Source of the DNA: Winogradskyella algicola
Lineage (GTDB): Bacteria > Bacteroidota > Bacteroidia > Flavobacteriales > Flavobacteriaceae
Assembly (NCBI RefSeq): GCF_005869935.1
Contig: NZ_SZQF01000010.1
Location: 1-64,000 of the forward strand
Length of the DNA: 64,000 nucleotides
Direction of reading: 5' to 3'
Under the pieces are notes generated by a model that saw nothing but the letters and a program-made list of their open reading frames with translations, searched no databases and had not been told where the DNA came from. The number at the start of each line of letters is the position of its first letter. Position 1 is the stretch's first letter. The position numbers were made by a program, and so were the translations under genes. Positions 15,223 through 24,873 of this stretch are shown in pieces.

Positions 15223-16047
15223 ATGAAAATATTTACAATGATACACTTTAAAAGATTAATATTAATAACGCTGATTGCGGTTTCTTGTCAATCTGCTGGT
15301 CAACTTAAAATAGAAGGTAGCATTAATAATTCTATAAAAGAGGCTTCTGCTGCAGAAACCACACCTCAGTCGGATTTAATTTGGACTATTGAAGACTCTG
15401 GAAATGACAGTGACTTATTCGGATTAGACTCTAGTGGGAAAATTGTAAAAAAAGTAGCAATAACTAATGCCAGCAATATTGATTGGGAAGATTTAACTTC
15501 AGATAAGGAAGGTAATATTTACATTGGTGACTTTGGAAACAACAATGAAAAGCGAAAGCATTTTAGGATTTTAAAAATAAATCACAACGACTTAGATAAC
15601 GATACTGCTGAAGCTGAAATTATTGACTTTACTGTACCTAAAAAGAAGTATTCTAAAGACTTTGAAGCATTCTTTTTGCATAATAATTCATTCTATATTT
15701 TTAGTAAAGAAACGAAGAAATTCATCACCTTAAAAGTACCTAACTCACCAGGCAAACATGAAGCCGTGTTAAGATCTGATTTTAATTTAGATGGTAAAAA
15801 CAATAAAATTACTGCTGCCGACATTAGTGATGACGGTAAAAGTATTTTGCTTTTAAATCACGATAAAGTTTGGAAAATCACTAACTTTAAAAATGATGAT
15901 TTCTTCTCTGGTAATATCGAAGCGTTACCATTTGATCATAACTCGCAAAAAGAGGGTGTTTGTTTTAAAGACAGTACTTCAATCTATATTACAGACGAAC
16001 GTAATGGTGGTGAAGGTGGTAATATTTACACTTTTAAATTAAACTAA
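15223..16047 (+). CDS. Putative lipoprotein, beta-propeller-like
   Basis: 274 residues with a signal whose lipobox reads IAVSC (Cys about 22). The rest is beta-rich: repeated short strands with DSG-N-SDLFGLDSSGKIVKKV, DWEDLTSDKEGNIYIGDFGN, AADISDDGKSILLLNHDKVW and KEGVCFKDSTSIYITDERNG, the spacing expected for a five- or six-bladed propeller of the esterase-like or SdiA-regulated type. The EGxxF and WEDL strands recall that group. It could bind a small molecule or glycan at the membrane. It is monocistronic and its end overlaps by nine bases with the end of the convergent ppk gene. Confidence 0.55.
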   Translation: MKIFTMIHFKRLILITLIAVSCQSAGQLKIEGSINNSIKEASAAETTPQSDLIWTIEDSGNDSDLFGLDSSGKIVKKVAITNASNIDWEDLTSDKEGNIYIGDFGNNNEKRKHFRILKINHNDLDNDTAEAEIIDFTVPKKKYSKDFEAFFLHNNSFYIFSKETKKFITLKVPNSPGKHEAVLRSDFNLDGKNNKITAADISDDGKSILLLNHDKVWKITNFKNDDFFSGNIEALPFDHNSQKEGVCFKDSTSIYITDERNGGEGGNIYTFKLN

Positions 16048-18053
16048 GGAGGAGATCTTTTCCTCTAGAAATGTCTTAAAGTCTAATTGAGCGTTAATAG
16101 GTGATTTTCCTTTGCTTTGGTATTTGTTGATTTGTTTCCTATCTATAACTCTGGCTTTAGTATTATCATGCCATTGTAAATCTAAGCAAGTTAAGATTGT
16201 GTTGCGGATTTCATCGTCTTCAATTGGCACTATGACCTCTACACGTCTGTCTAAATTGCGCTCCATACAATCTGCTGAGCCAACAAACAGGTTGTTTTCC
16301 TCGTTGTTTCCAAAGAAATATACTCTAGCATGCTCTAAATATTTACCAACCACACTTATTACTTCTATGTTTTCGCTCAAACCGTCAACACCAGGAATAA
16401 GACAACAAATACCTCTTACTATTAATTGAATTTTACACCTGCATTTGATGCCTCATATAACCGCTGAATAGTTGCTTTGTCTTCTAAACTGTTCATTTTA
16501 AAAAACAGAAAACCTTCTCCTCCTTGTTTAGAAATTTCAATTTCTTTATCTATAAGATTAAAAAGTGTAGATCTTGTTACAAAAGGTGACATCCAAATTT
16601 TGGATAATTCAGGCTTGTAAGACGTATCTTTAAGAAATTTAAAGACCTCGTTTAAATCGTTGGTAATAGATTGCTTCGATGTTAACAACCCAAAGTCCGC
16701 ATAAACTGTAGCACTTTTTTCATTAAAGTTACCTGTACCAATATACGCTATAGCTGATGTTTTTAACTGAATTCTTAATATTTTAGAATGTACTTTTAAA
16801 TTTGACATGCTATATAGCACCTGTGCACCAAGATGCTCTAGTTTACGTCCCCATTCAATATTGTTTTCTTCATCAAACCTAGCTTTAGCTTCAACAAAAA
16901 CAGTAACCTTTTTACCGTTTTCTAAACACGTTAATAAGCGCTGTGCCACAGCAGAATCATTAGAAATTCTATAGAGTGTAATGGCTATTTCCGTTACATC
17001 TTCCCTTACAGCAGCCTCATCTAACAGATTTAAAATAGGATTGTAGCTATGATAAGGAAAGCACAATAATTCATCTTTATTTAACAGGTGATTTATGATA
17101 CTTTTAATGTTGGCTAATGCATGATGCCTTAATTGCTTGTTTGAAGCTCCCTGTATTCTACCTTCTATTTCTGGAAAATTAAAAAAATCACTAAAATTAT
17201 GAAAGCGTCCACCTGGCATTAAATCTGTTTTTTTGAGACCTAAAGCTTTTCTTATAATTTTTAAATCTTCTTTAGGGATTGCCGCATCATATAGTATACG
17301 TGTTGGCAATCCGGATTTACGCTGTATTAAACTTTTTTCTATAAGTTCTACCAATTCTGCGTCATCGTCCTCGTTATAATACAACTCGCCATCTCTGGTT
17401 ATTTTAATACTATAAAGGTCATTAGTTTTAGCATTTGGAATTAAGACCGAAATATTAGCTCTAATTACTTCATCTAAGAATGTAATGAATGTTGTTTTGC
17501 CTTCATTTTTAAAAACAATAAATCGCTCATAATCATCAGTTGGTATATTAATTAAGTAAGGTTCTGTAGTTTTTACGTAAAAGAAGAGCGCCTTATCTTG
17601 AACAAATGAAATATCTAAATCTTTGTTTAATGGATAAATTTTGAGCTTTGGTTTTATATTATTCTGAAATTCTTTTTGAGCAAAAAGTTTTTGTTCTGAA
17701 CTAAACTGAGAAACGTCTATTAGCTTTACATTATCACTTTCTAAATCTACCAATATTTTATTTTTAAAGATACTCCCAAATTGCTGTTGCAATACATCTA
17801 CTTTTTTCTGTATTGCTTTTAAGACTTTTTTAGGCTTTGTCTTTTTACGAATTGGAGACTTTTTTTTCAGCGCTCTAAAGTTCCGTAATTTTGAAACACG
17901 CACTCTGTAAAATTCGTCTAAATTAGAAGAAAAAATGGCTAAAAACTTAAGCCGTTCGTTGAGCGAATTAGAATTATCTTTGGCTTCTTGAAGCACTCTC
18001 TCATTAAAAGAAAGCCAGCTTAAATCTCTATTAAAGTATTTTATATCAGACAT
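16039..18053 (-). pseudogene. ppk1: Polyphosphate kinase 1, split by a one-base frameshift
   Basis: The first frame (18053 to 16422) encodes 543 residues of PPK1: YFNRDLSWLSFNERVLQEA at the start, the N-domain RVSKLR, the catalytic segment LKVHSKILRI with His422, and IAYIGTGNFNEKSA. It stops in SNAGVKFN at 16422. Adding one base in the A4 run (plus-strand T4, 16431-16434) restores VKIQLIVRGICCLIPGVDGL and the rest to 16039, including the second essential His in YLEHARVYFFGN. The repaired length (2016 bases, 671 residues) fits the family. It is therefore a broken gene, a recoding site, or a homopolymer sequencing error. As read, the main product lacks the second active-site His. It follows the phosphoesterase-barrel gene by 63 bases. 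Confidence 0.85.
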
Positions 18054-18116
18054 TTTGCAAAATTAATTGCTTAAGCTAAAAATGAAGTTATTAAAATATT
18101 ATGTTATTACTAAGTC

Positions 18117-21100
18117 TTAAAAATTAAGCCCAAAACCAAAAGAAAATCTTAAACCGTCCTCACCAGTAAAGAAGTTAAACGTACCTGCTACAGACTCTGC
18201 TGCTGCTACCCAAAATCCTCCACCATAAGAGTTATGCCATTTTCTAGAATTGTCATTTTTCACCCATACTCTACCCACATCGACACCTGAAAAAACACCG
18301 ATTTGCATAGGGAACCAACCTGTTTTAAAAGTATTAAAACTATAACGTAAATCTGCGTTAGTAACTAAAGAGTTTTTACCGGTAAATCGTTCTGTACGGT
18401 AACCTCTTAGTCCGGCACCACCATCTCCAATATTTGCACCTTGATAAAATAAAAAGTCATCTCCAAAACGCAATTGCGTTCTAATATCTGTCTTAAGAAC
18501 CAGTTTTCTGTTAACACTTAAAGCGTTATAGAATCCTAAATGTGCATTAACATAGCCAAAAATGTTATTAAACTCTTCTATTTCTGTTTTTGCACCTGCA
18601 ACAATATTAAAGTCCATTCCTCTTGAGGTAGCAATTTCGTCATCTGCACTGTGGTAATCATACTCAGTTTCTAGTGCTGTAAAAAAGCGTCTTTTGTAGA
18701 AATCTTCATTCGTAGCAGGAATAAAATCTGTAATAAATCTGTTTTCTGTAGCATCTAGTTCTATGCCTTCAAAAACTGCTCTAAAACCATACTCACTACC
18801 ATAACCAGAGTTTTTAACAGCTCCTACATTCACACCAAAAATACTTGTCTTAACACGATTATAATCTAAGTCTAAATCATCATCATTGTTTACCGTTTCG
18901 TTTCCAATCCCAAAGAAGTTATTTGTAAAGTTGGCACTTGTAAATACACCACCTAACTTTAGATTCCACTGACCAAAAATATTAGCAAATTGCCCATTAT
19001 ATCTTAAATCGAAACCTTTGGTAGCGAAATAATAACCTGATCTAAATTTATGCTGCTGTGAAAATGGGTTACGCTCAAACCCTTTTTTTGTTTTTGTTAA
19101 GCTAATACCAACTTTAAATCCATCATCAGGATTAAAACCAACACTTGGTGTTACAACACTAGTTTTCTGTATAAACTTTTGGAAATCGTAAAGATTAGAC
19201 GTGTAATTATCAGTAAACTTAAGCTGTCCACCCTTGTTAACTTCAACTGTATTCTTTTTAGATTTATGGTCGTATACCTTTATACGTCTACCATTATTAA
19301 TTTTATAAATATCATTGCCTTGCCCACCAATTATGCGTGTATAAATTAAGTTATTAGCCTTACCGTTAACTTCAATAATATCGTCGTCATCTAGGGCATA
19401 AACCCAAATTTCTTTAGTAACATCTCTATGATATGTTCTGTCTACAATTACATCTGCTTTTTCGCCACCTTTATTTCGCCATATTTGAACTCTCGTTTCT
19501 TTATCTGCAGTTCTTGTAATTTCAATAAAATCATCCTTATCAGTAGCTGTTAAAATCACTAACTCATCTAAATAATTTGCATAGCGTGTTGCTATATCCT
19601 TTAGATTATCACGTCTTCCTTTTAGTTTAGTTTTAATATCTTCTATAACCTCATCCTGAATCGCTTCTGGTAAATTAGAAAATGCCTCTTCAATAACCTC
19701 ATCTGTTATCCCGTTTTGAAGTAACTGAGCCTGCTCTAACCAAACTGACTTATCGGATTGTTTTATTAGTGCTTTATCTAACTTATGACCTGCACTATTC
19801 ATCCATTTTATATCTTTTAGTTCTGCATCATAGACCTGAAGCTGATTGGTTGCACTAGATATTGTTCTGCCAATATCTAACAAAGTACCATCAAAATTTG
19901 AAAACACCTGATCTCTATCTCTGGGTATAGCTCTATATAATTTATCACCATTAGGTTGATCAAATTGTGCCCAGCGCCATTGATCTTGGTGTCGATCCCA
20001 GTCTCCAATAAGCATATCAAAAAGACGTGCTCTTACAAAGGCTTTTTCATCTATTTTATATTCTTCGTCTTTTCTTATTTTTTCAATAATATCGTGTGTG
20101 CTCTCAATGTCATCAGCATATCCAAAATTTTTATCATTGGTATAATTATCTTCTGGGCGTTCTTCTATCATATATAATTCGCCACCATACTCATCATTAT
20201 ATTTACCTAAATGCTTATGTTTTGGTATGTAATATAATTTAGGGTTAGTATGTAATACTTGAGCTGCATCTGATAATTTTGGAATGGCTAAAAACGCATA
20301 AGGATGCGCTGCTGTGTAAAAATCTAAAATGAGATCTTCTACAATGGTTTCGTCAAATTCATTTTCAACAAAATTATCTTTAAATACTACAGTCTGTATG
20401 TATTGTGTAGCACTCTTTCTAAGTGCGCGCATGTTTAATTCTCTACCGTCTTTTAACTTTAGTCTTAAAGAACGGGTTTGATGTCCTCCTCCTTTACGTA
20501 CAACCTCCAAACCTCCATACAGCGTATCTAAAGTGGCTACTTTTGCTGTAATTTTTTTGCTGTAAACATCTCTATAATTTTCTCCCCAAATGGCTTCAAA
20601 AAAACCAGATTTATCTGTTTCTTCTTTAGAATAAATAGAAACTTCTACTGTGTTTGGGAAGCTATCTGGCAATGTTGAAGTATCAAAATCTGGCTTATTT
20701 GGTTCAATAATTTGTTTTTGGTATAGAACGTTTGGTTCACCATTTTCTGCTCCAAAAATTTGCACCCATGAACTTCCATCTTTATAAACAACCAACTTTG
20801 CAAAACCTTGCTTACCATAAGAAAACAGACCATTATCGCTTAATGTAGCATAAGATTCCTTAGCACCAGATCCAGACACTATCTGCTTTATTCTACCTTC
20901 TTCAATATATTGTAGCGTATGCTCATGACCAGATACAAATACTAATTTTGGGCTATCTACGGCCAAGGTTTCTAATCGTTTCATTAATTCATTATAACGC
21001 TCGTTATAACGGTCTTGAATAGACACACCTCCTTGAGTTCTAATTTGTGCAACTATAGTTGCCAAACCTGGCACAGGTATTTTCTTTTGCCCAGGAAACA

Positions 21101-21842
21101 AATGTTTTGAAGCTGCAAATTGGCCGCCATGCACTCCATTGGTATACATAGGATGATGCATTGCAAATACAATAGTTTTGTTTTGCGCTTTTTTTAGTTC
21201 GCCTTCTACTTCGAGAAAAAAACGTTCTCGTGTTTTTATTTCGCACTCATCATTTATTCCTGGGTTGTTGTTCCAGTTTTCTAAGTACCATTGCGTATCT
21301 ATAATGATTAGTTGAACGGTTTCACTAACATCAATACTCTCTAAAGGACAACCATTTTCTGGTTGAAAAGTGTTTTTACCCAAAGCATCTTCTATATATT
21401 TTTCTTGTCGCTTTACTCCCTTTAAACCATCTGCATACCAATCGTGATTTCCTGGTATAAAAATAGTTTTTCCATTAAATTCGTTAACTGCTCCTACCTG
21501 TGCGTTAAGTGCATTTTCTGCATCTGCTCTATCTTTATGATCCTTTTTAAGCAAGCCAGCAGGATAAATATTATCACCTAAGTATAGTGTATAATCTTCT
21601 TTTGAATTTTTTTGAGTTTGAAGATGTTTTTTAAATGCCATTAAAGCATCTGAGTAACCACCCATTGGTGATTTTCCTGCATCACCAACTAAATAAAATA
21701 CGTTATCTATTGGTTTATTAGGTAAACTTTGAATTATAAAATCCTCCTCAGCATACTGTGCCTTGTATGTAGCACAAGCATGACTTAAAAGTATTAAAAC
21801 TAGGATTGTAATTCTTTTGTATATATGTTTCATGTATATCAT
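18117..21842 (-). CDS. Metallophosphoesterase, kinase-like and Omp85-type barrel fusion, lipoprotein-type signal
   Basis: 1241 residues. A lipoprotein-like signal (LLSHAC, Cys about 23) is followed by a calcineurin-like phosphoesterase (about 45-310) with all motifs: GDAG (Asp54), GDN (89-91), GNHD (131-134), HH (229-230) and GHEH (305-308). A middle part (about 440-660) carries a glycine loop with a Lys (GGGHQTRSLRLKLKDGRELN), then GDWDRHQDQW (613-622) and RDRDQVFSNFDG, resembling the catalytic loop and metal motif of CotH/HipA-type atypical kinases. The C-terminal ~370 residues form a BamA/TamA-type barrel (GGAGLRGYRTERFTGKN, FSGVDVGRVW, final aromatic LNF). It is expected in the outer membrane. 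The ATG at 21833 is an alternative start. It precedes ppk1, hinting at phosphate metabolism. Confidence 0.8.
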   Translation of the reverse strand: MIYMKHIYKRITILVLILLSHACATYKAQYAEEDFIIQSLPNKPIDNVFYLVGDAGKSPMGGYSDALMAFKKHLQTQKNSKEDYTLYLGDNIYPAGLLKKDHKDRADAENALNAQVGAVNEFNGKTIFIPGNHDWYADGLKGVKRQEKYIEDALGKNTFQPENGCPLESIDVSETVQLIIIDTQWYLENWNNNPGINDECEIKTRERFFLEVEGELKKAQNKTIVFAMHHPMYTNGVHGGQFAASKHLFPGQKKIPVPGLATIVAQIRTQGGVSIQDRYNERYNELMKRLETLAVDSPKLVFVSGHEHTLQYIEEGRIKQIVSGSGAKESYATLSDNGLFSYGKQGFAKLVVYKDGSSWVQIFGAENGEPNVLYQKQIIEPNKPDFDTSTLPDSFPNTVEVSIYSKEETDKSGFFEAIWGENYRDVYSKKITAKVATLDTLYGGLEVVRKGGGHQTRSLRLKLKDGRELNMRALRKSATQYIQTVVFKDNFVENEFDETIVEDLILDFYTAAHPYAFLAIPKLSDAAQVLHTNPKLYYIPKHKHLGKYNDEYGGELYMIEERPEDNYTNDKNFGYADDIESTHDIIEKIRKDEEYKIDEKAFVRARLFDMLIGDWDRHQDQWRWAQFDQPNGDKLYRAIPRDRDQVFSNFDGTLLDIGRTISSATNQLQVYDAELKDIKWMNSAGHKLDKALIKQSDKSVWLEQAQLLQNGITDEVIEEAFSNLPEAIQDEVIEDIKTKLKGRRDNLKDIATRYANYLDELVILTATDKDDFIEITRTADKETRVQIWRNKGGEKADVIVDRTYHRDVTKEIWVYALDDDDIIEVNGKANNLIYTRIIGGQGNDIYKINNGRRIKVYDHKSKKNTVEVNKGGQLKFTDNYTSNLYDFQKFIQKTSVVTPSVGFNPDDGFKVGISLTKTKKGFERNPFSQQHKFRSGYYFATKGFDLRYNGQFANIFGQWNLKLGGVFTSANFTNNFFGIGNETVNNDDDLDLDYNRVKTSIFGVNVGAVKNSGYGSEYGFRAVFEGIELDATENRFITDFIPATNEDFYKRRFFTALETEYDYHSADDEIATSRGMDFNIVAGAKTEIEEFNNIFGYVNAHLGFYNALSVNRKLVLKTDIRTQLRFGDDFLFYQGANIGDGGAGLRGYRTERFTGKNSLVTNADLRYSFNTFKTGWFPMQIGVFSGVDVGRVWVKNDNSRKWHNSYGGGFWVAAAESVAGTFNFFTGEDGLRFSFGFGLNF

Positions 21843-21872
21843 TATATCTAAAAAAATAAACTCATTCTAAGG

Positions 21873-23435
21873 CTAAGAACTACAAGACAACATAGAGCAT
21901 CCTACTTTATGCCTTGCCCATTCTGGTCTCTTGGCGAACCATTTCTCGTATTCTGGTTGGTTGTTATATGGATTTTTCAACATTTTAAACAAGTCGTCAA
22001 TTAAATCATAATCTCCTACATTGGCCTTATCTATTGCCAACTGTGCCATATAATTTCTAAGTACGTATTTAGGATTTACAGCATTCATTTTTAATTGTCG
22101 CTCGGAATCTGTTAATGATTCTGAATTTAATCTTTTATCGTATGTATTAAACCATACTTCCCATTTTTTTTTCTTGTCTTCCTTTATTTCTTGTGGATTG
22201 TAAAAGGCATCTTTAACGGTTTTTATTCCCTCATCAACACTACCTTTCTCATAATTAGATAATAAACGATAAAACATCGTCATGTCCGTTTCTGAAAGTA
22301 AAAGGCAATCTTCTAAATCTTCAATTAATTGTTTATCACCTTCAGTTTTGATATCTAATCCCAATTTTAAACGCATCATTTCTAAAAATTCAACTTCAAA
22401 ATCTTTTTGATATTGATTTAGAATTGTTTCAAACGGTTCCGCCTCTTCAACTAGAGGGTACAAAGCATTGGCAAGTTGTAGTAAATTCCAAAGTGCAATA
22501 TTGGGCTGATTACCATAACGATAACGCTTATGCTCTCTGTCTGTAGTGTTTGGTGTCCAGCCAAAATCAAAACCTTCTAACCAGCCATAAGGTCCATAGT
22601 CTATTGTTAATCCTAAAATTGACATATTATCAGTATTCATTACGCCGTGTACAAAACCGACACGTTGCCAATGAATAATCATTTCTAAAGTCTTATCTGT
22701 AACCGCTTTAAAAAATTTAATATAATTTGCTTTTGATGGTAAACCTAGCTCTGGATAAAAATGCTTTATAGTGTAATCTGTAAGCTTTTTAAGATTTTCT
22801 GTATCGTTTCTAGAAGCAAATAATTCAAAATTACCAAAACGAATAAATGTTGGTGCCACTCTACAAACAATAGCCCCTTTTTCGTAAGCTGCATTACCAT
22901 TATAAAGCATATCTCTTAAAACGTCATCTCCAGAAAGCATAAGACTTAATGCTCTTGTTGTTGGCACTCCCAAATGATACATTGCCTCGCTACACAAATA
23001 CTCTCTCACCGAAGATCTTAAAACTGCCAAGCCGTCGCCTTGCCGAGAATAGGGTGTTTCTCCTGCTCCTTTAAGCTGTAATGCCCAACGTTTTGTGTTG
23101 TGCTCTATCTCAAACAAATTAATGCCTCTACCATCTCCCAATTGTCCTGCCCAATTACCAAACTGGTGACCTGCATAAGCCATAGCATATGGTTGTGTAT
23201 CTTGATAGATTTTAGTTCCAGAAAAAATATTTAAAAATTCATTAGAAGTAACTTCTTCAGCATTAACTCCTAAATTTTTGCACATTTCTTGTGATGCATG
23301 AATTAGCTTTGGTGATGACGGTACTCTGGGTTTCACATAAGAGTACATGGCACCAAATACTTTTCTTCTGGTATTACTTAAATTAGTACCAGAAGGTAAT
23401 TCTTTATTAAAAGTATCTGCAATTTTTAATTTCAT
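21873..23435 (-). CDS. selO: SelO family protein adenylyltransferase (YdiU)
   Basis: 520 residues of the SelO pseudokinase-fold family. Key parts: YAMAYAGHQFGNWAGQLGDG (about 82-101), LKGAGETPYSRQGDGLAVLR with the ATP-site Arg/Lys residues, the catalytic loop VHGVMNTDNMSILGLTIDYG with metal-binding Asn and Asp, and a C-terminal tail GCSMLSCSS. It transfers AMP from ATP to Ser, Thr or Tyr of target proteins and helps in redox stress. Vertebrate SelO has selenocysteine in this tail; here it is Cys. It lies 30 bases upstream of the phosphoesterase-barrel gene on the same strand, so they may be co-transcribed. Confidence 0.9.
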   Translation of the reverse strand: MKLKIADTFNKELPSGTNLSNTRRKVFGAMYSYVKPRVPSSPKLIHASQEMCKNLGVNAEEVTSNEFLNIFSGTKIYQDTQPYAMAYAGHQFGNWAGQLGDGRGINLFEIEHNTKRWALQLKGAGETPYSRQGDGLAVLRSSVREYLCSEAMYHLGVPTTRALSLMLSGDDVLRDMLYNGNAAYEKGAIVCRVAPTFIRFGNFELFASRNDTENLKKLTDYTIKHFYPELGLPSKANYIKFFKAVTDKTLEMIIHWQRVGFVHGVMNTDNMSILGLTIDYGPYGWLEGFDFGWTPNTTDREHKRYRYGNQPNIALWNLLQLANALYPLVEEAEPFETILNQYQKDFEVEFLEMMRLKLGLDIKTEGDKQLIEDLEDCLLLSETDMTMFYRLLSNYEKGSVDEGIKTVKDAFYNPQEIKEDKKKKWEVWFNTYDKRLNSESLTDSERQLKMNAVNPKYVLRNYMAQLAIDKANVGDYDLIDDLFKMLKNPYNNQPEYEKWFAKRPEWARHKVGCSMLSCSS

Positions 23436-23601
23436 ATAGACGATAAGAAGACACTTAAGCCTGAAATGTAATGTTGGTTGTTACGACTTATTATAATATC
23501 TCAGTATAAAAATACAACTTAGCAAGCACTAACCGCACTAATTAAATGTTAAGTCTTGTAATTTTCGTAATTTAGACCTAATTAAACAATTCATCTTATT
23601 T

Positions 23602-24873
23602 ATGGCAAAGTCTCTTATTGAAGACACACAAGAATATGTTTTTAACCTGTTAACCGATAAGCTCCCAAATACGTTTATATACCATAACTATACACATACG
23701 CAACGTGTATTAAAAAGTACAAAAGAGCTCATAGACAGTTCTGAAATCACCAAGGAAGAAGCCGAAATATTAGAACTTACAGCTTTATTGCATGACACTG
23801 GTTACACTGTGAGTTCTGAAAACCACGAGGAAGAAAGTGTAAAACTTGCAGAAGCTTTCTTAAAAGAAAAAGGTGTTGATGACAACATCATAAAAGCTGT
23901 TTCCGACTGTATAATGGCTACTAAATTTGATGAAGAGCCAACCAATAAACTAGAAGAAATTATAAGAGATGCTGATGCTTCTCACTTTGGTAAAAAGTAC
24001 TTTGATGAGGCTAGTGAATTTCTTAGAAAAGAGCTTGAGTTGCGTAATATTAAAAATTACTCACCAGCTGAATGGCGCGCGGAAAATATTAAAGTTCTAA
24101 CAGAACATAATTTTTACACTGAACATGCTCTAAAAAACTGGCAGCCTAGAAAGGAAAAGAACCTAGCCAAATTAATGGGCAAAAAGAAAAAACGCAAAAA
24201 GAAACTTGATGTTGAAAAACTTAAGGCTAAATACAAAGCGCAATATAAAAACGAAAGCCCAGAACGTGGTGTGCAAACCTTTTACAGAACAGCTCTGAGA
24301 AATCATATTAAACTTAGTGATATTGCCGACACAAAGGCTAATATACTACTATCAGTTAATGCGATTATTATCTCCGTTGTACTTGCTAATCTTATTTCTA
24401 AGTTAGATACGAATCCCTACTTAACGTGGCCTACCATTATATTTTTATCGTTTTGTGTTATCTCAATGGTACTTTCAATTATTGCTACACGACCAAACGT
24501 AACAAGTGGTGAGTTTACTAAAGAGGATGTTGAAAACCAAGAGGTAAATCTCAGCTTTTTTGGTAATTTCCACAAAATGGAGCTAAAAGAATTTGAGTGG
24601 GCTATTGGAGAAATGGTAAAAGACAAAGATTATATCTATAAGGCACTCACAAAAGATCTTTATTTTTTAGGTAAAGTTTTAGAACGAAAATATAGACTAT
24701 TACGGATTACCTATACTGTATTTATGATAGGAATTATCATCTCTTTAATATCCTTTGCCATTGCGGTAAAAGATAATCCTAACGTAGATATTGAGGATGT
24801 TATACCAGAAACTAATACTGAGACAGGTTTTATAAATTCAAAAAAAGACAGCGGTATTAACCTTATGATTTAA
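23602..24873 (+). CDS. HD-domain phosphohydrolase fused to a Pycsar-effector-type membrane domain
   Basis: 423 residues. The N-terminal half is an HD phosphohydrolase with His32 (NYTHTQRV), His64-Asp65 (LLHDTGYT), His75 (ENHEEESV) and Asp123 (IRDADASHFG), so all metal ligands are present. A very basic stretch follows (KKKKRKKK, 194-201). The C-terminal part (about 225-395) begins FYRTALRNHIKLSDIADTKA and has membrane helices near 247-265, 277-295 and 372-390, the pattern of the PycTM/DUF5706-type effector of Pycsar anti-phage systems. No nucleotide cyclase gene lies nearby. It might degrade or sense a nucleotide signal at the inner membrane. Its end overlaps the convergent GAF-type gene by 11 bases. 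Confidence 0.8.
   Translation: MAKSLIEDTQEYVFNLLTDKLPNTFIYHNYTHTQRVLKSTKELIDSSEITKEEAEILELTALLHDTGYTVSSENHEEESVKLAEAFLKEKGVDDNIIKAVSDCIMATKFDEEPTNKLEEIIRDADASHFGKKYFDEASEFLRKELELRNIKNYSPAEWRAENIKVLTEHNFYTEHALKNWQPRKEKNLAKLMGKKKKRKKKLDVEKLKAKYKAQYKNESPERGVQTFYRTALRNHIKLSDIADTKANILLSVNAIIISVVLANLISKLDTNPYLTWPTIIFLSFCVISMVLSIIATRPNVTSGEFTKEDVENQEVNLSFFGNFHKMELKEFEWAIGEMVKDKDYIYKALTKDLYFLGKVLERKYRLLRITYTVFMIGIIISLISFAIAVKDNPNVDIEDVIPETNTETGFINSKKDSGINLMI

Noticed and set aside
16039-16380. Separate small gene downstream of ppk1
   Set aside because: Its residues continue PPK1 exactly in another frame, including the second catalytic His, so it is the 3' part of the same gene and not an independent one.
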